DNA of 45,585 bases from Collinsella aerofaciens (GTDB lineage Bacteria > Actinomycetota > Coriobacteriia > Coriobacteriales > Coriobacteriaceae): the NCBI GenBank assembly GCA_008668235.1, contig RQCP01000038.1, forward strand, positions 1 through 45,585, read 5' to 3'. The position numbers were made by a program, and so were the translations under genes. This document shows positions 8,070 through 15,198 of this stretch, one piece after another; position 1 is the stretch's first letter; each line of letters starts with the position of its first letter. The notes under the pieces were generated by a model that worked only from the letters and a program-made list of their open reading frames with translations, was not told the DNA's origin and made no database searches.

Positions 8070-8387
8070 ATGGGTGTGCGCACCGCAAACGTTCAGGATG
8101 GAAATATCGGAGAGACGCTGACGGGGCTCGCCGAGGTGATTCATGGTCGTCGTGATGCATCGCCTCAGGAAAGCTATACCGCGCGTCTGCTGACCGACGT
8201 CGAGGATGAGCTGCTCAAAAAGCTTGCCGAGGAGTCGAGCGAGGTGATCATGGCCTGCAAGGATAACGATCACGATCACATCCGCTACGAGGCCGGCGAC
8301 CTGGTCTACCACCTGCTCGTAACCCTTGAGCGCTACGGTATCACCCTCGACGAGCTTGCCGGCGAACTCAACGCCCGCCGTCACTAG
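8070..8387 (+). CDS. hisE: Phosphoribosyl-ATP pyrophosphatase
   Basis: HisE removes pyrophosphate from phosphoribosyl-ATP, the second step of the pathway. The 105-aa all-helical protein belongs to the MazG-like fold and shows the metal-binding pattern KLAEESSEVIMA followed by YEAGDLVYHLLV. AGAAAGGA lies upstream of ATG 8070. Its stop codon lies within a 32-base palindromic repeat that separates it from the convergent phosphatase gene. Confidence 0.94.
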   Translation: MGVRTANVQDGNIGETLTGLAEVIHGRRDASPQESYTARLLTDVEDELLKKLAEESSEVIMACKDNDHDHIRYEAGDLVYHLLVTLERYGITLDELAGELNARRH

Positions 8388-8414
8388 TCATTGGGGACGT
8401 TCTTAAACGACTAG
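8383..8414. repeat. 32-base palindromic repeat, copy 1
   Basis: The element starts with ACTAGTCATT (8383-8392) and ends with the near-complement AACGACTAGT (8406-8415). It fills the gap between the hisE stop and the convergent PHP gene stop. A second copy (35702-35733) matches at 25 of 32 positions, and all seven differences are transitions. A third partial copy lies at about 33532-33553. Confidence 0.65.
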
Positions 8415-9326
8415 TTAGGCGAGGGGTGTGGATTCCCATTCGCCGGTGGGGTGGGGGACGTCGAAGGTTCGGTAGCCACAGTCGTAGGCGTGTGCCTGGG
8501 CCTCACGGATGTTCCAGCAAATGTCGCGGGCGCGGTGTGCGTCCGAGCCAAAAGTGATCGGCACCTCGGCATGGGCGAAGCAACGCAACAACCCGGTTGC
8601 GGGATAGTAGTCGTCGAGTCCCTTGCGCGGTGCGGCGGTCGAGACCTCAACGCGGCGGCCTGTGTCGTGCGCGCACTCTGCCATCTGCCCCCAAAACGGA
8701 GCGGGATCAAAGTCGGGTGCAAAGCCTTCCTTCGAAAAGCGCATGACCAGGTCGGGGTGGGCCATTACATCAAAGTTGAGTGAGCTTTCGCAAGCACGGC
8801 ACCAGTCATCGACATAGCGTTCCCATACACCGCGCACGCCTAAGTTTTCCCAAACATGCAAGTTGGTGTCGTCGTCGATCCAGCCGCAGCGTGAATCGGG
8901 CGTATCGGGGCGTGCGACACCCTCTGCCCCTGCCGTGGCCGCAGCGCCGGCCATGATATCGCCTGGGTTGCCAATCCAATGCACGCTGCCCAGGCGTACG
9001 ACGGCGCCCTGGGACCAGCGCTCAACCAAAGGCTCGCAGCCCTCGTACCAATCGCATTCAAAGCCATAGATAAGCTCGAGCTCCGACGCAATCTGCGCGG
9101 CAAGCTTGCGAGCATCCTCAAAAGCCAGACGATGTGCCGGCAGGTCGCCCTCAGTAACCTGCACCTCGCAGTTGGCATCCATGCTGGCTGGTAAGGTGAG
9201 GTGGTCGGTCGAGACCATGACCCGGCAGCCAGCGGCCGCGGCAGCGCGGACGTTTTCCTCAAACGAGGCATGCCCGTCCGAAAACGAGGTGTGGGTGTGG
9301 CAATCGACTAGCGGGCACATGAGCAT
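8415..9326 (-). CDS. hisK: PHP-domain histidinol-phosphatase
   Basis: This 303-aa protein is a PHP-superfamily metal-dependent phosphatase, most likely the enzyme that makes histidinol from histidinol phosphate. It shows the metal ligands in order: VDCHTHTSFSDGH at residues 8-20, STDHLT near 40, a glutamate in YGFECDWYEG, DVMAHPDLV, and FGSDAHRA near the C terminus. It would supply the one activity absent from the operon. It is convergent with hisE. ATG 9326 has AAAGGAG six bases upstream. The family also includes other phosphoesterases, so the substrate rests on context. Confidence 0.88.
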   Translation of the reverse strand: MLMCPLVDCHTHTSFSDGHASFEENVRAAAAAGCRVMVSTDHLTLPASMDANCEVQVTEGDLPAHRLAFEDARKLAAQIASELELIYGFECDWYEGCEPLVERWSQGAVVRLGSVHWIGNPGDIMAGAAATAGAEGVARPDTPDSRCGWIDDDTNLHVWENLGVRGVWERYVDDWCRACESSLNFDVMAHPDLVMRFSKEGFAPDFDPAPFWGQMAECAHDTGRRVEVSTAAPRKGLDDYYPATGLLRCFAHAEVPITFGSDAHRARDICWNIREAQAHAYDCGYRTFDVPHPTGEWESTPLA

Positions 9327-9667
9327 AGCGGCTCCTTTGCGTCAAGCGAATCCGCTCCATTGTAATGGCGCAGCTCTCAACACGCCGGGCACGCCGGGGG
9401 TCGAAATCGATTGGAAAGGCTGTGCGGCGCGCGGTGCGGCCTCGCTTGCGCTCTCTAAAACATGCACATCAGCCTCCAAAACCGACAAAAAATGACATGT
9501 TTGGAGGCTGACGTACACGTTTGAGTGGAGCGGGCCGGCGTTGGAGCGCGCCAGCACTTGCGCCCAGCAAAAGTCGCACCTATCCCATGACGTCGCCCCT
9601 GCGCTGCCCGCGATGTGCTAGCGTTTGGATGAACAAAACGAGCCCGTGCGGAAAGGAGCCGGACCGT
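9327..9667. other. Intergenic region, divergent phosphatase / LarC2 genes
   Basis: The 341 bases between the two divergent genes should hold both promoters. The only clear structure is the inverted repeat at 9458-9522. No remnant of a LarC N-terminal domain could be read in any frame. Confidence 0.5.
9458..9522. repeat. 65-bp inverted repeat upstream of the phosphatase gene
   Basis: 23-base arms at 9458-9480 (AAACATGCACATCAGCCTCC then AAA) and 9500-9522 match as inverted repeats at 20 of 23 positions. The three mismatches are A-C or C-A on the plus strand and therefore G-U pairs in RNA copied from the minus strand. The element would lie in the 5' leader of the minus-strand phosphatase gene if transcription starts beyond it. 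Confidence 0.65.
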
Positions 9668-10153
9668 ATGCCATGCGATAGCAAATCTCCGCTGTCTCGC
9701 GAGACCGATGCGCCCGAGACCATCGTCAAGCTGGAATGCGACATCGACGATGCGTCGCCCGAGGTACTCGCCTACGCCGCCGACCGCCTGCGCGAGGCCG
9801 GTGCGCGCGAGGTGCACTGGCTACCCGTTTATTGCAAGAAAGGTCGTCCCGGCTGGCAGCTGCAGGTGATCTGCTCGCATGAGGATATCGAACGTCTACA
9901 GACGATTATCTTTTTGGAAACCACGACCAATGGCATCCGCCGCCAGGTTATGGAGCGCGTCTGCCTGCCGCGCCACTTTGAACAAGTGGCGACGCCTTGG
10001 GGCGAGGTGGCCGTCAAGGTGGCCACCCTGCCCGATGGCAGCGAGCGTGCAGCGCCCGAGTACGAGGACTGCGCTCGCCTTGCCCGTGAGCACAATGTGC
10101 CGCTCCAGCGCGTGATGCAGGCAGCACAAGCCGCGGCTCTGCAATTTGAGTGA
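9668..10153 (+). CDS. Stand-alone LarC C-terminal domain (LarC2-like) protein
   Basis: This 161-aa protein matches the C-terminal half of LarC, the CTP-dependent nickel-insertion enzyme that finishes the nickel-pincer cofactor of lactate racemase. Recognisable stretches are LECDIDDASPEVL, YCKKGRPGWQLQV, IIFLETTTNGIRR, ATPWGEVAVKV and PEYEDCARLA. The N-terminal LarC1 domain is absent here and no larA, larB or larE is nearby. In Lactobacillus plantarum larC is read as LarC1-LarC2 across a frameshift; here LarC2 has its own ATG with GGAAAGGAG upstream, so it is made alone. Its function may differ from nickel insertion. Confidence 0.82.
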   Translation: MPCDSKSPLSRETDAPETIVKLECDIDDASPEVLAYAADRLREAGAREVHWLPVYCKKGRPGWQLQVICSHEDIERLQTIIFLETTTNGIRRQVMERVCLPRHFEQVATPWGEVAVKVATLPDGSERAAPEYEDCARLAREHNVPLQRVMQAAQAAALQFE

Positions 10154-10209
10154 CACGGTCGGCGACGCGCCGCCACACCCACCCCATCAACCTCACCGAA
10201 AGGACCACC

Positions 10210-10758
10210 ATGAAATACCTCATCGCCTCCGACATCCACGGCTCGGCATACTGGATCGAGCGCCTGGTCGCCGCCATCGAGTCCGAGCAGCCCGACCGCA
10301 TCGTGCTGCTGGGCGACCTGCTCTACCACGGTCCGCGCAACGACCTGCCGCGCGATTACGCCCCCAAGCGCGTGATCCCGCTGCTCAACGCCCTGGCCGA
10401 CCGCATCATCGCGGTGCGCGGCAACTGCGACGCCGAGGTCGACCAGATGGTGCTCGACTTCCCTGTCATGGCCGACTACGCCACCCTGTTTGACGAGACC
10501 GGCCGCGAACTGTTCCTGACGCATGGCCACGTTTTTGGCGCCGGCATGCACAACAGCGTCGACCACGCGCCCGCGCTGCCCGAGGGTTCCGCGCTCGTCT
10601 ACGGCCACACACACATCAAGGTTAACGAGGAAAGCGCCGCGCACCCGGGCCTGTGGCTCTTCAACCCCGGCAGCGTGAGCATCCCTAAGGACGGCTCGCA
10701 CAGCTACGGCATCTACGAGGGCGGCGCGTTCCGTCACGTGGTTCTGGAGGAGGAATAA
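10210..10758 (+). CDS. yfcE: YfcE-type metallophosphoesterase
   Basis: This 182-aa calcineurin-like phosphodiesterase has a full metal site: SDIHGS near residue 7, GDLLYHGP near 35, RGNCD near 75, THGH and YGHTH. Length and motifs fit E. coli YfcE and related MJ0936 phosphodiesterases; the physiological substrate is unknown. ATG 10210 follows GAAAGGACC and begins the conserved fold. It ends two bases before mazG, so the two are probably co-transcribed with the LarC2 gene. Confidence 0.88.
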   Translation: MKYLIASDIHGSAYWIERLVAAIESEQPDRIVLLGDLLYHGPRNDLPRDYAPKRVIPLLNALADRIIAVRGNCDAEVDQMVLDFPVMADYATLFDETGRELFLTHGHVFGAGMHNSVDHAPALPEGSALVYGHTHIKVNEESAAHPGLWLFNPGSVSIPKDGSHSYGIYEGGAFRHVVLEEE

Positions 10759-10760
10759 CC

Positions 10761-11621
10761 ATGGCGCAGCACATGGCTCAGCAAAATGCCGAGGGTTCGC
10801 GCGACCTGTCCACGCTGGTCGACGCGTCGGCCGAGCTGCAGCATCTGGTGCAGACCGTCTGGCGCCTGCGTCAGCCCGACGGCTGCCCGTGGGACCGCGA
10901 GCAGACGCACCGCAGCATTGGCAAGAACATGATCGAGGAGGCCTACGAGGCGCTCGACTGCATCGAGGGCGACGATGCCGCGCATCTGCGCGAGGAGCTG
11001 GGCGACGTGCTCATGCAGGTGGTGTTGCATGCGCAGATCGCGGCGGACGCCGGCGAGTTTACGCTGGCCGACGTAGCGCGCGATATCGACGCCAAGCTCA
11101 TCCGACGCCATCCGCACGTGTTTGGCGATGCGGATGCCGACAGCTCCGACGAGGTGCTCAAGATCTGGGATGAGGTCAAGCTTGCCGAGAAGGCTGCCAA
11201 GGACAAGGCCGTGGCGGCGGGCGAGGCTGCGCCCGAGGGCCTGCTCGACGGCGTGCCCACGCATCTGCCGGCGCTGATGCAGGCTCAGAAGGTGTCGCGT
11301 AAGGCGGCTGCCGTGGGCTTTGAGTGGGAGACGGTACAGGATGTGTGGGACGAGGTCGCCGAGGAGCGTGCCGAGTTCGAGGCCGAGGAGCCCGGCACGC
11401 CCGAGCGCGAGATGGAGTTTGGCGACCTGCTCTTTGCCCTGGTCAACGTTGCGCGCAAGGAGGGAATCGACGCCGAGAGCGCCCTGCGTGCCAGCACGGC
11501 CAAGTTCCGCCGTCGCTGGGCCGCAATGGAGCAGATGGCGGCCGATGCTCACGTGGATCTTGCCGAGCTTTCGACCCACGGCCTCAACGACCTGTGGGAT
11601 GCCGCAAAGGCGGAGGAGTAA
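10761..11621 (+). CDS. mazG: Nucleoside triphosphate pyrophosphohydrolase MazG
   Basis: MazG hydrolyses (d)NTPs to monophosphates and PPi, a house-cleaning role. The 286-aa protein has two MazG-like domains. The first holds GCPWDREQTH, MIEEAYEALDCIE and EELGDVLMQVV, the EExxE and ExxD metal-binding pattern. The second has VGFEWE and EFGDLLFALVNVAR. Slightly longer than the E. coli form because of an Ala/Lys-rich inter-domain stretch. Two bases follow the YfcE stop; GGAGGAG is the ribosome site. Confidence 0.93.
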   Translation: MAQHMAQQNAEGSRDLSTLVDASAELQHLVQTVWRLRQPDGCPWDREQTHRSIGKNMIEEAYEALDCIEGDDAAHLREELGDVLMQVVLHAQIAADAGEFTLADVARDIDAKLIRRHPHVFGDADADSSDEVLKIWDEVKLAEKAAKDKAVAAGEAAPEGLLDGVPTHLPALMQAQKVSRKAAAVGFEWETVQDVWDEVAEERAEFEAEEPGTPEREMEFGDLLFALVNVARKEGIDAESALRASTAKFRRRWAAMEQMAADAHVDLAELSTHGLNDLWDAAKAEE

Positions 11622-11625
11622 GACT

Positions 11626-11671
11626 GCGGGAACGACGGGCTGACACGCCTCATCGTTCCCGCTAAATTTTT
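11626..11671 (+). terminator. Intrinsic terminator after mazG
   Basis: GCGGGAACGA (11626-11635) pairs perfectly with TCGTTCCCGC (11653-11662) across a 17-base loop. TAAATTTTT follows. It ends the LarC2 - yfcE - mazG unit. Confidence 0.85.
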
Positions 11672-11682
11672 CGAAAAACAAG

Positions 11683-11711
11683 TGTATCCCTCGGCTAACT
11701 TAGGGCATAAT
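11683..11711 (+). promoter_or_regulatory. Candidate eno promoter
   Basis: CATAAT at 11706-11711 is a good -10 match, but the matching -35 position (11683-11688) is poor. The 100-base leader to the eno ATG contains the small fold CACCGACGGTGCACGGTC. A transcript start near 11718 would make the leader about 94 bases. Confidence 0.35.
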
Positions 11712-11811
11712 GCAAAAAGTGCGACAAGGCTAACTTACGGAGACGCACCGACGGTGCACGGTCAGCCGGTCGCCAAGCATTCAACCCGTTTCCAAGTGAG
11801 AGGGAGACAAC

Positions 11812-13101
11812 ATGAGCGATATTTTGGACGTCTACGGTCGCGAGGTGCTCGACAGCCGCGGCAACCCAACCGTCGAGGTCGAGGTCGTGCTCGAGGACGG
11901 CAGCTTTGGCCGCGCAATGGTGCCTTCGGGTGCTTCGACCGGCGCCTTTGAGGCCTGCGAGCTGCGCGACGGCGACAAGGGTCGCTACCTGGGCAAGGGC
12001 GTCTCGCAGGCCGTCGAGCACGTCAATAACGAGTGCGCCGATGCCGTCGTGGGCCTCGATGCCTTCGACCAGCGCGCTGTCGATGCCGCGCTGATCGCCG
12101 CGGACGGTACCCCCAACAAGACCAAGCTCGGTGCCAACGCCATCCTGGGCGTGTCACTGGCCGTCGCCCGCGCCGCGGCAGAGTCGGCGGGCCTGTCGCT
12201 GTACCAGTACCTGGGCGGCGTCAACGCTCATCTGCTGCCCACGCCCATGATGAACATCCTCAACGGTGGCGTGCATGCCGACAACAACGTTGACTTCCAG
12301 GAGTTCATGATCATGCCCGTGGGTGCTCCGAGCTTTGCCGAGGGCCTGCGCTGGTGCGCCGAGGTCTACCACACCCTCAAGGGCGTGCTGCACGAGGCCG
12401 GCCTGGGCGGCGGCGTGGGCGACGAGGGCGGCTTCGCGCCCAACCTTAAGACCAATGCCGAGCCGTTCGAGTACATCACCAAGGCCGTGGAGAAGGCCTG
12501 CGTTAAGCCCGGCGGCCACTTCATGTACGCCATGGATCCGGCGTCCACCGAGTTCTACAACGCCGAGACCGGCATGTACGAGCTCAAGGGCGAGGGCGTG
12601 GAGTACACGAGCGCCCAGATGGTCGATTACTGGGAGAAGCTTGTCGACACCTATCCCATCATCTCCATCGAGGACGGCATGGCCGAGGAGGACTGGGACG
12701 GCTGGGTTGCGCTCACCCGTCGCATTGGCAACAAGGTGCAGCTGGTGGGCGACGACCTGTTCGTCACCAACACCGAGCGCCTCAAGAAGGGCATCGAGCT
12801 GGGCGCCGCCAACGCGATCCTGGTCAAGGTCAACCAGATCGGTACGCTCACCGAGTCGCTCGAGGCTATCGAGACTGCCAAGGAGGCCGGCTACGCCTGC
12901 ATCGTGAGCCACCGTTCCGGCGAGACCGAGGACTCCACGATCGCCGACCTGGTCGTGGGCGTCAATGCCGGCCAGATCAAGTCGGGCGCCCCGTGCCGCA
13001 GCGACCGCATCGCCAAGTACAACCAGCTCATCCGTATCGAGGACGAGCTCGAGGGCAGCGCGCGCTACGCCGGCAAGTCTGCGTTCTACAACATCCGCTA
13101 G
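11812..13101 (+). CDS. eno: Enolase
   Basis: Enolase interconverts 2-phosphoglycerate and phosphoenolpyruvate in glycolysis. The 429-aa protein is of normal length and has the full set of family blocks: REVLDSRGNPTVEVEV at the N terminus, PSGASTG, the catalytic Glu in GDEGGFAPN, the metal ligands in SIEDGMAEEDWDGW and VGDDLFVTN, the catalytic Lys in ILVKVNQIGT, and the signature SHRSGETED. AGAGGGAGA precedes the ATG. It begins the eno - divIC - ppx run common in Actinobacteria. Confidence 0.98.
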   Translation: MSDILDVYGREVLDSRGNPTVEVEVVLEDGSFGRAMVPSGASTGAFEACELRDGDKGRYLGKGVSQAVEHVNNECADAVVGLDAFDQRAVDAALIAADGTPNKTKLGANAILGVSLAVARAAAESAGLSLYQYLGGVNAHLLPTPMMNILNGGVHADNNVDFQEFMIMPVGAPSFAEGLRWCAEVYHTLKGVLHEAGLGGGVGDEGGFAPNLKTNAEPFEYITKAVEKACVKPGGHFMYAMDPASTEFYNAETGMYELKGEGVEYTSAQMVDYWEKLVDTYPIISIEDGMAEEDWDGWVALTRRIGNKVQLVGDDLFVTNTERLKKGIELGAANAILVKVNQIGTLTESLEAIETAKEAGYACIVSHRSGETEDSTIADLVVGVNAGQIKSGAPCRSDRIAKYNQLIRIEDELEGSARYAGKSAFYNIR

Positions 13102-13173
13102 GCAGCGGCGTGTGCGGCGGCGGGGCTGACTCGGATTCGCCTCGCTTCCGCCGGGCACTGTTGAGCACCATTG

Positions 13174-13205
13174 GGCGCTGGGCCATATGGCTCAGCGCCT
13201 TTTTT
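13174..13205 (+). terminator. Intrinsic terminator after eno
   Basis: GGCGCTGGGCC (13174-13184) pairs with GGCTCAGCGCC (13189-13199) across the loop ATAT with one mismatch. A six-base T run follows at 13200-13205. Confidence 0.9.
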
Positions 13206-13296
13206 ATGTCGAGCAAAGGCTGGCGAAGGCGGTGCGGGCGCTCGTGCTATAACTAAAGGACTTAGCGCAAACAAACCTCAACCGCACAAGGCGCAC

Positions 13297-14058
13297 ATGG
13301 ATCAGATTTACGACAACAGGTACTATTCCGCCGGTTCGCGTGAGCCGTCGTCTCGTCGTGCGCGTACGGTGCAGCTTGGCGGGTCCGCCTACGCCGGTGC
13401 CGACCGCTCCATGCAGCGCCCGACAAGTACCTCGCGCCCCAATGCTCAAGTGAATACTTCGACAGATGGACCAGTGCGCCCGGCACGTTCGTCGCATGCT
13501 CAGCGCTCGTCGGCTCAAACGCACGATAGGTCGAGCAGGCCCTCGAACCGTCTTTCGGGCTCGGACTTTATGCACTACGCCAACGACAACGCGGTGGTCA
13601 AGGCGATCTACGACTTTACCCACGGTCCTCAGCGAGGGCTATTCATCGGCATCGTCGTTGCCCTGGTGCTCGTGAGCCTGTATTTCCCCGTGCGCGACCT
13701 GTACGTGGCAAAGCGTTCGAGCGATATCTTGGCCAAGCAGGTCGAGATTCGCCAGCAATACAATGATGAGCTGCAAAAAAGCGTCGACAAGCTGCTCTCG
13801 GAGGAGGGTATCAAGGACGCGGCATCTGAGGACCTGGGCCTGGTGATGCCTGGCGAGAAGAGGATTGAAGTACAGGGTCTGGACGAGGATTCGGATTCGT
13901 CGTCGAGCAAAAAGTCCTCAAACGCCAAGAATGCCAGCGAAGTGGCCAAAGAGATCGAAGAGGTCGGCAAGGACGCACCGTGGTACATCAAGACGCTCGA
14001 TATGCTGTTTGGATTTAACGGCGTCGAGGGTCAGACGGTCGCGTCCAGCGGCGAGTAG
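13297..14058 (+). CDS. DivIC/FtsB-like septum formation initiator
   Basis: This 253-aa protein is built like the DivIC/FtsB division proteins. A long Ser/Arg/Pro-rich, low-complexity cytoplasmic tail (about 1-105) is followed by one membrane helix (GLFIGIVVALVLVSLYFPV, about 110-130). Then comes a coiled-coil segment (SSDILAKQVEIRQQYNDELQ) leading to the family-typical sequence IKDAASEDLGLVMPGE, and a Ser/Lys-rich C-terminal extension. FtsB/DivIC proteins sit in the FtsQLB subcomplex and help switch on septal wall synthesis. The place between eno and ppx supports this. ATG 13297 has only a weak AAGG upstream. Confidence 0.85.
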   Translation: MDQIYDNRYYSAGSREPSSRRARTVQLGGSAYAGADRSMQRPTSTSRPNAQVNTSTDGPVRPARSSHAQRSSAQTHDRSSRPSNRLSGSDFMHYANDNAVVKAIYDFTHGPQRGLFIGIVVALVLVSLYFPVRDLYVAKRSSDILAKQVEIRQQYNDELQKSVDKLLSEEGIKDAASEDLGLVMPGEKRIEVQGLDEDSDSSSSKKSSNAKNASEVAKEIEEVGKDAPWYIKTLDMLFGFNGVEGQTVASSGE

Positions 14059-14078
14059 CGCCCGGAGGGGAGCCCGCA

Positions 14079-15080
14079 ATGGCAGATTGCAAACGATATA
14101 AGGTGGCCGCGATTGACCTGGGAACGGTGTCGTCGCGACTGGTACTGGCGCAGGTCGAGGCCGGGGCGATCGTGGAATCGTCCAAGCATACCGAGATCAC
14201 CGACTTGGGCGAGGGCGTGGACGCGACGGGGCGCTTTTGCGAGGCGGCCGTTGAGCGCGTGCTCGCTGCGTGCCGCATGTTTGTGGACGAAGCCCGTGCC
14301 TTTGGGGCCGCGTGCATCTGCACCACGTGCACGAGCGCCGCACGCGATGCGTCCAATGCCGCGCTGCTGCTGGACGGCCTGCGCGATCTGGGGCTCGAAC
14401 CGCAGGTGATTCCGGGCGAGGTCGAGGCGCGCCTGACGTTTTTTGGCGTAGCGCACGACTTTGCAGGCGAGCGCATCATCGTCGCCGATTCAGGTGGCGG
14501 ATCCACGGAGCTCGCGACGGGCGTCTATGCGCCTGAGCGCGGGGTCTTTGCGCTGGAGGGAACGCGCTCACTGGACATCGGTTGCCGTCGCGTGACCGAG
14601 CGGTTTTTCTCTGCGGTGCCGCCTGCGGACGGCGAGCTTGCTGCCGCCGCCAACTGGGCGGGCGAGCAGTTCTCCGCCTATTTTGAGGGCCTGCCCAGCG
14701 ACTTTGAGCGCGCCGAGCGCCTCGTTGCGGTGGGCGGTACCGTCACCACGCTCGTGGCGCTGGTCCACGAACTGGAGCCGTACGACTCGAGCTTTGTGCA
14801 CCTGCGCGAGCTTTCGCTGGAGCAGGTCTCGGCCGCCATCGAGCGCATGTCTGTGTTGGACGCGGAAGGCATCGCCGCGTTGCCAGGCGTGCAGCCCAAA
14901 CGCGCGGGCGTGATCTTGGCTGGCGCCGTGGTGATCCGCGAGCTCATGCGAGCCGGCGGCTACAAGACGCTCACCGTAAGCGAGAACAGCTTGCTCGCCG
15001 GCATGGCCGCCACCATCAACGAGACTCTCGACGGCGCGACTCCCACCATCGCCTGGACCCCGAGCCTCAGCACCCTCTAA
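14079..15080 (+). CDS. Ppx/GppA-family phosphatase
   Basis: This 333-aa protein belongs to the ASKHA-fold exopolyphosphatase / guanosine pentaphosphatase family. It shows the phosphate-1 loop AAIDLGTVSSRLVLA at residues 10-24, ATSA-like CTTCTSAARDASNA, the catalytic Glu region GEVEARLTFFG, the phosphate-2 loop ADSGGGSTEL and GGTVTTLVAL. The length is that of the short actinobacterial forms lacking the C-terminal HD-like domain. Whether it cleaves polyphosphate or pppGpp cannot be told from sequence alone. GGAGGGGAG precedes the ATG; the DivIC-like gene ends 20 bases upstream. Confidence 0.9.
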   Translation: MADCKRYKVAAIDLGTVSSRLVLAQVEAGAIVESSKHTEITDLGEGVDATGRFCEAAVERVLAACRMFVDEARAFGAACICTTCTSAARDASNAALLLDGLRDLGLEPQVIPGEVEARLTFFGVAHDFAGERIIVADSGGGSTELATGVYAPERGVFALEGTRSLDIGCRRVTERFFSAVPPADGELAAAANWAGEQFSAYFEGLPSDFERAERLVAVGGTVTTLVALVHELEPYDSSFVHLRELSLEQVSAAIERMSVLDAEGIAALPGVQPKRAGVILAGAVVIRELMRAGGYKTLTVSENSLLAGMAATINETLDGATPTIAWTPSLSTL

Positions 15081-15082
15081 AT

Positions 15083-15150
15083 AAGTTGCGGTGAAATACG
15101 GACTAAAATCGCCCTTTCGGGCACCAAACAGTCCCTATTCCACCGCAACT
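15083..15150. repeat. Palindromic element, family A, copy 1
   Basis: Left arm AGTTGCGGTGAAATACGGAC starts at 15084; the right arm 15130-15150 ends CCACCGCAACT. The arms agree at 19 of 21 positions, and the middle contains a second stem GCCCTTTCGGGC. The same outer arms recur at 16640-16710, on the other side of the ATPase gene. A further hairpin, TGGGGAC/GTCCCCA, lies at 15165-15192. Confidence 0.75.
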
Positions 15151-15198
15151 CAACAGCCGGCACCTGGGGACAGTCCTCGCGGGGCGTCCCCACGGCGC

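Noticed and set aside
9327..9667. Possible LarC1 remnant upstream of the LarC2 gene, with a programmed frameshift as in Lactobacillus
   Set aside because: The region is too short, holds an inverted repeat, and shows no LarC1-like sequence in any frame.
12154..13158. Minus-strand open frame opposite eno (334 codons)
   Set aside because: Enolase on the plus strand is certain over the same bases; the opposite frame shows no family features.
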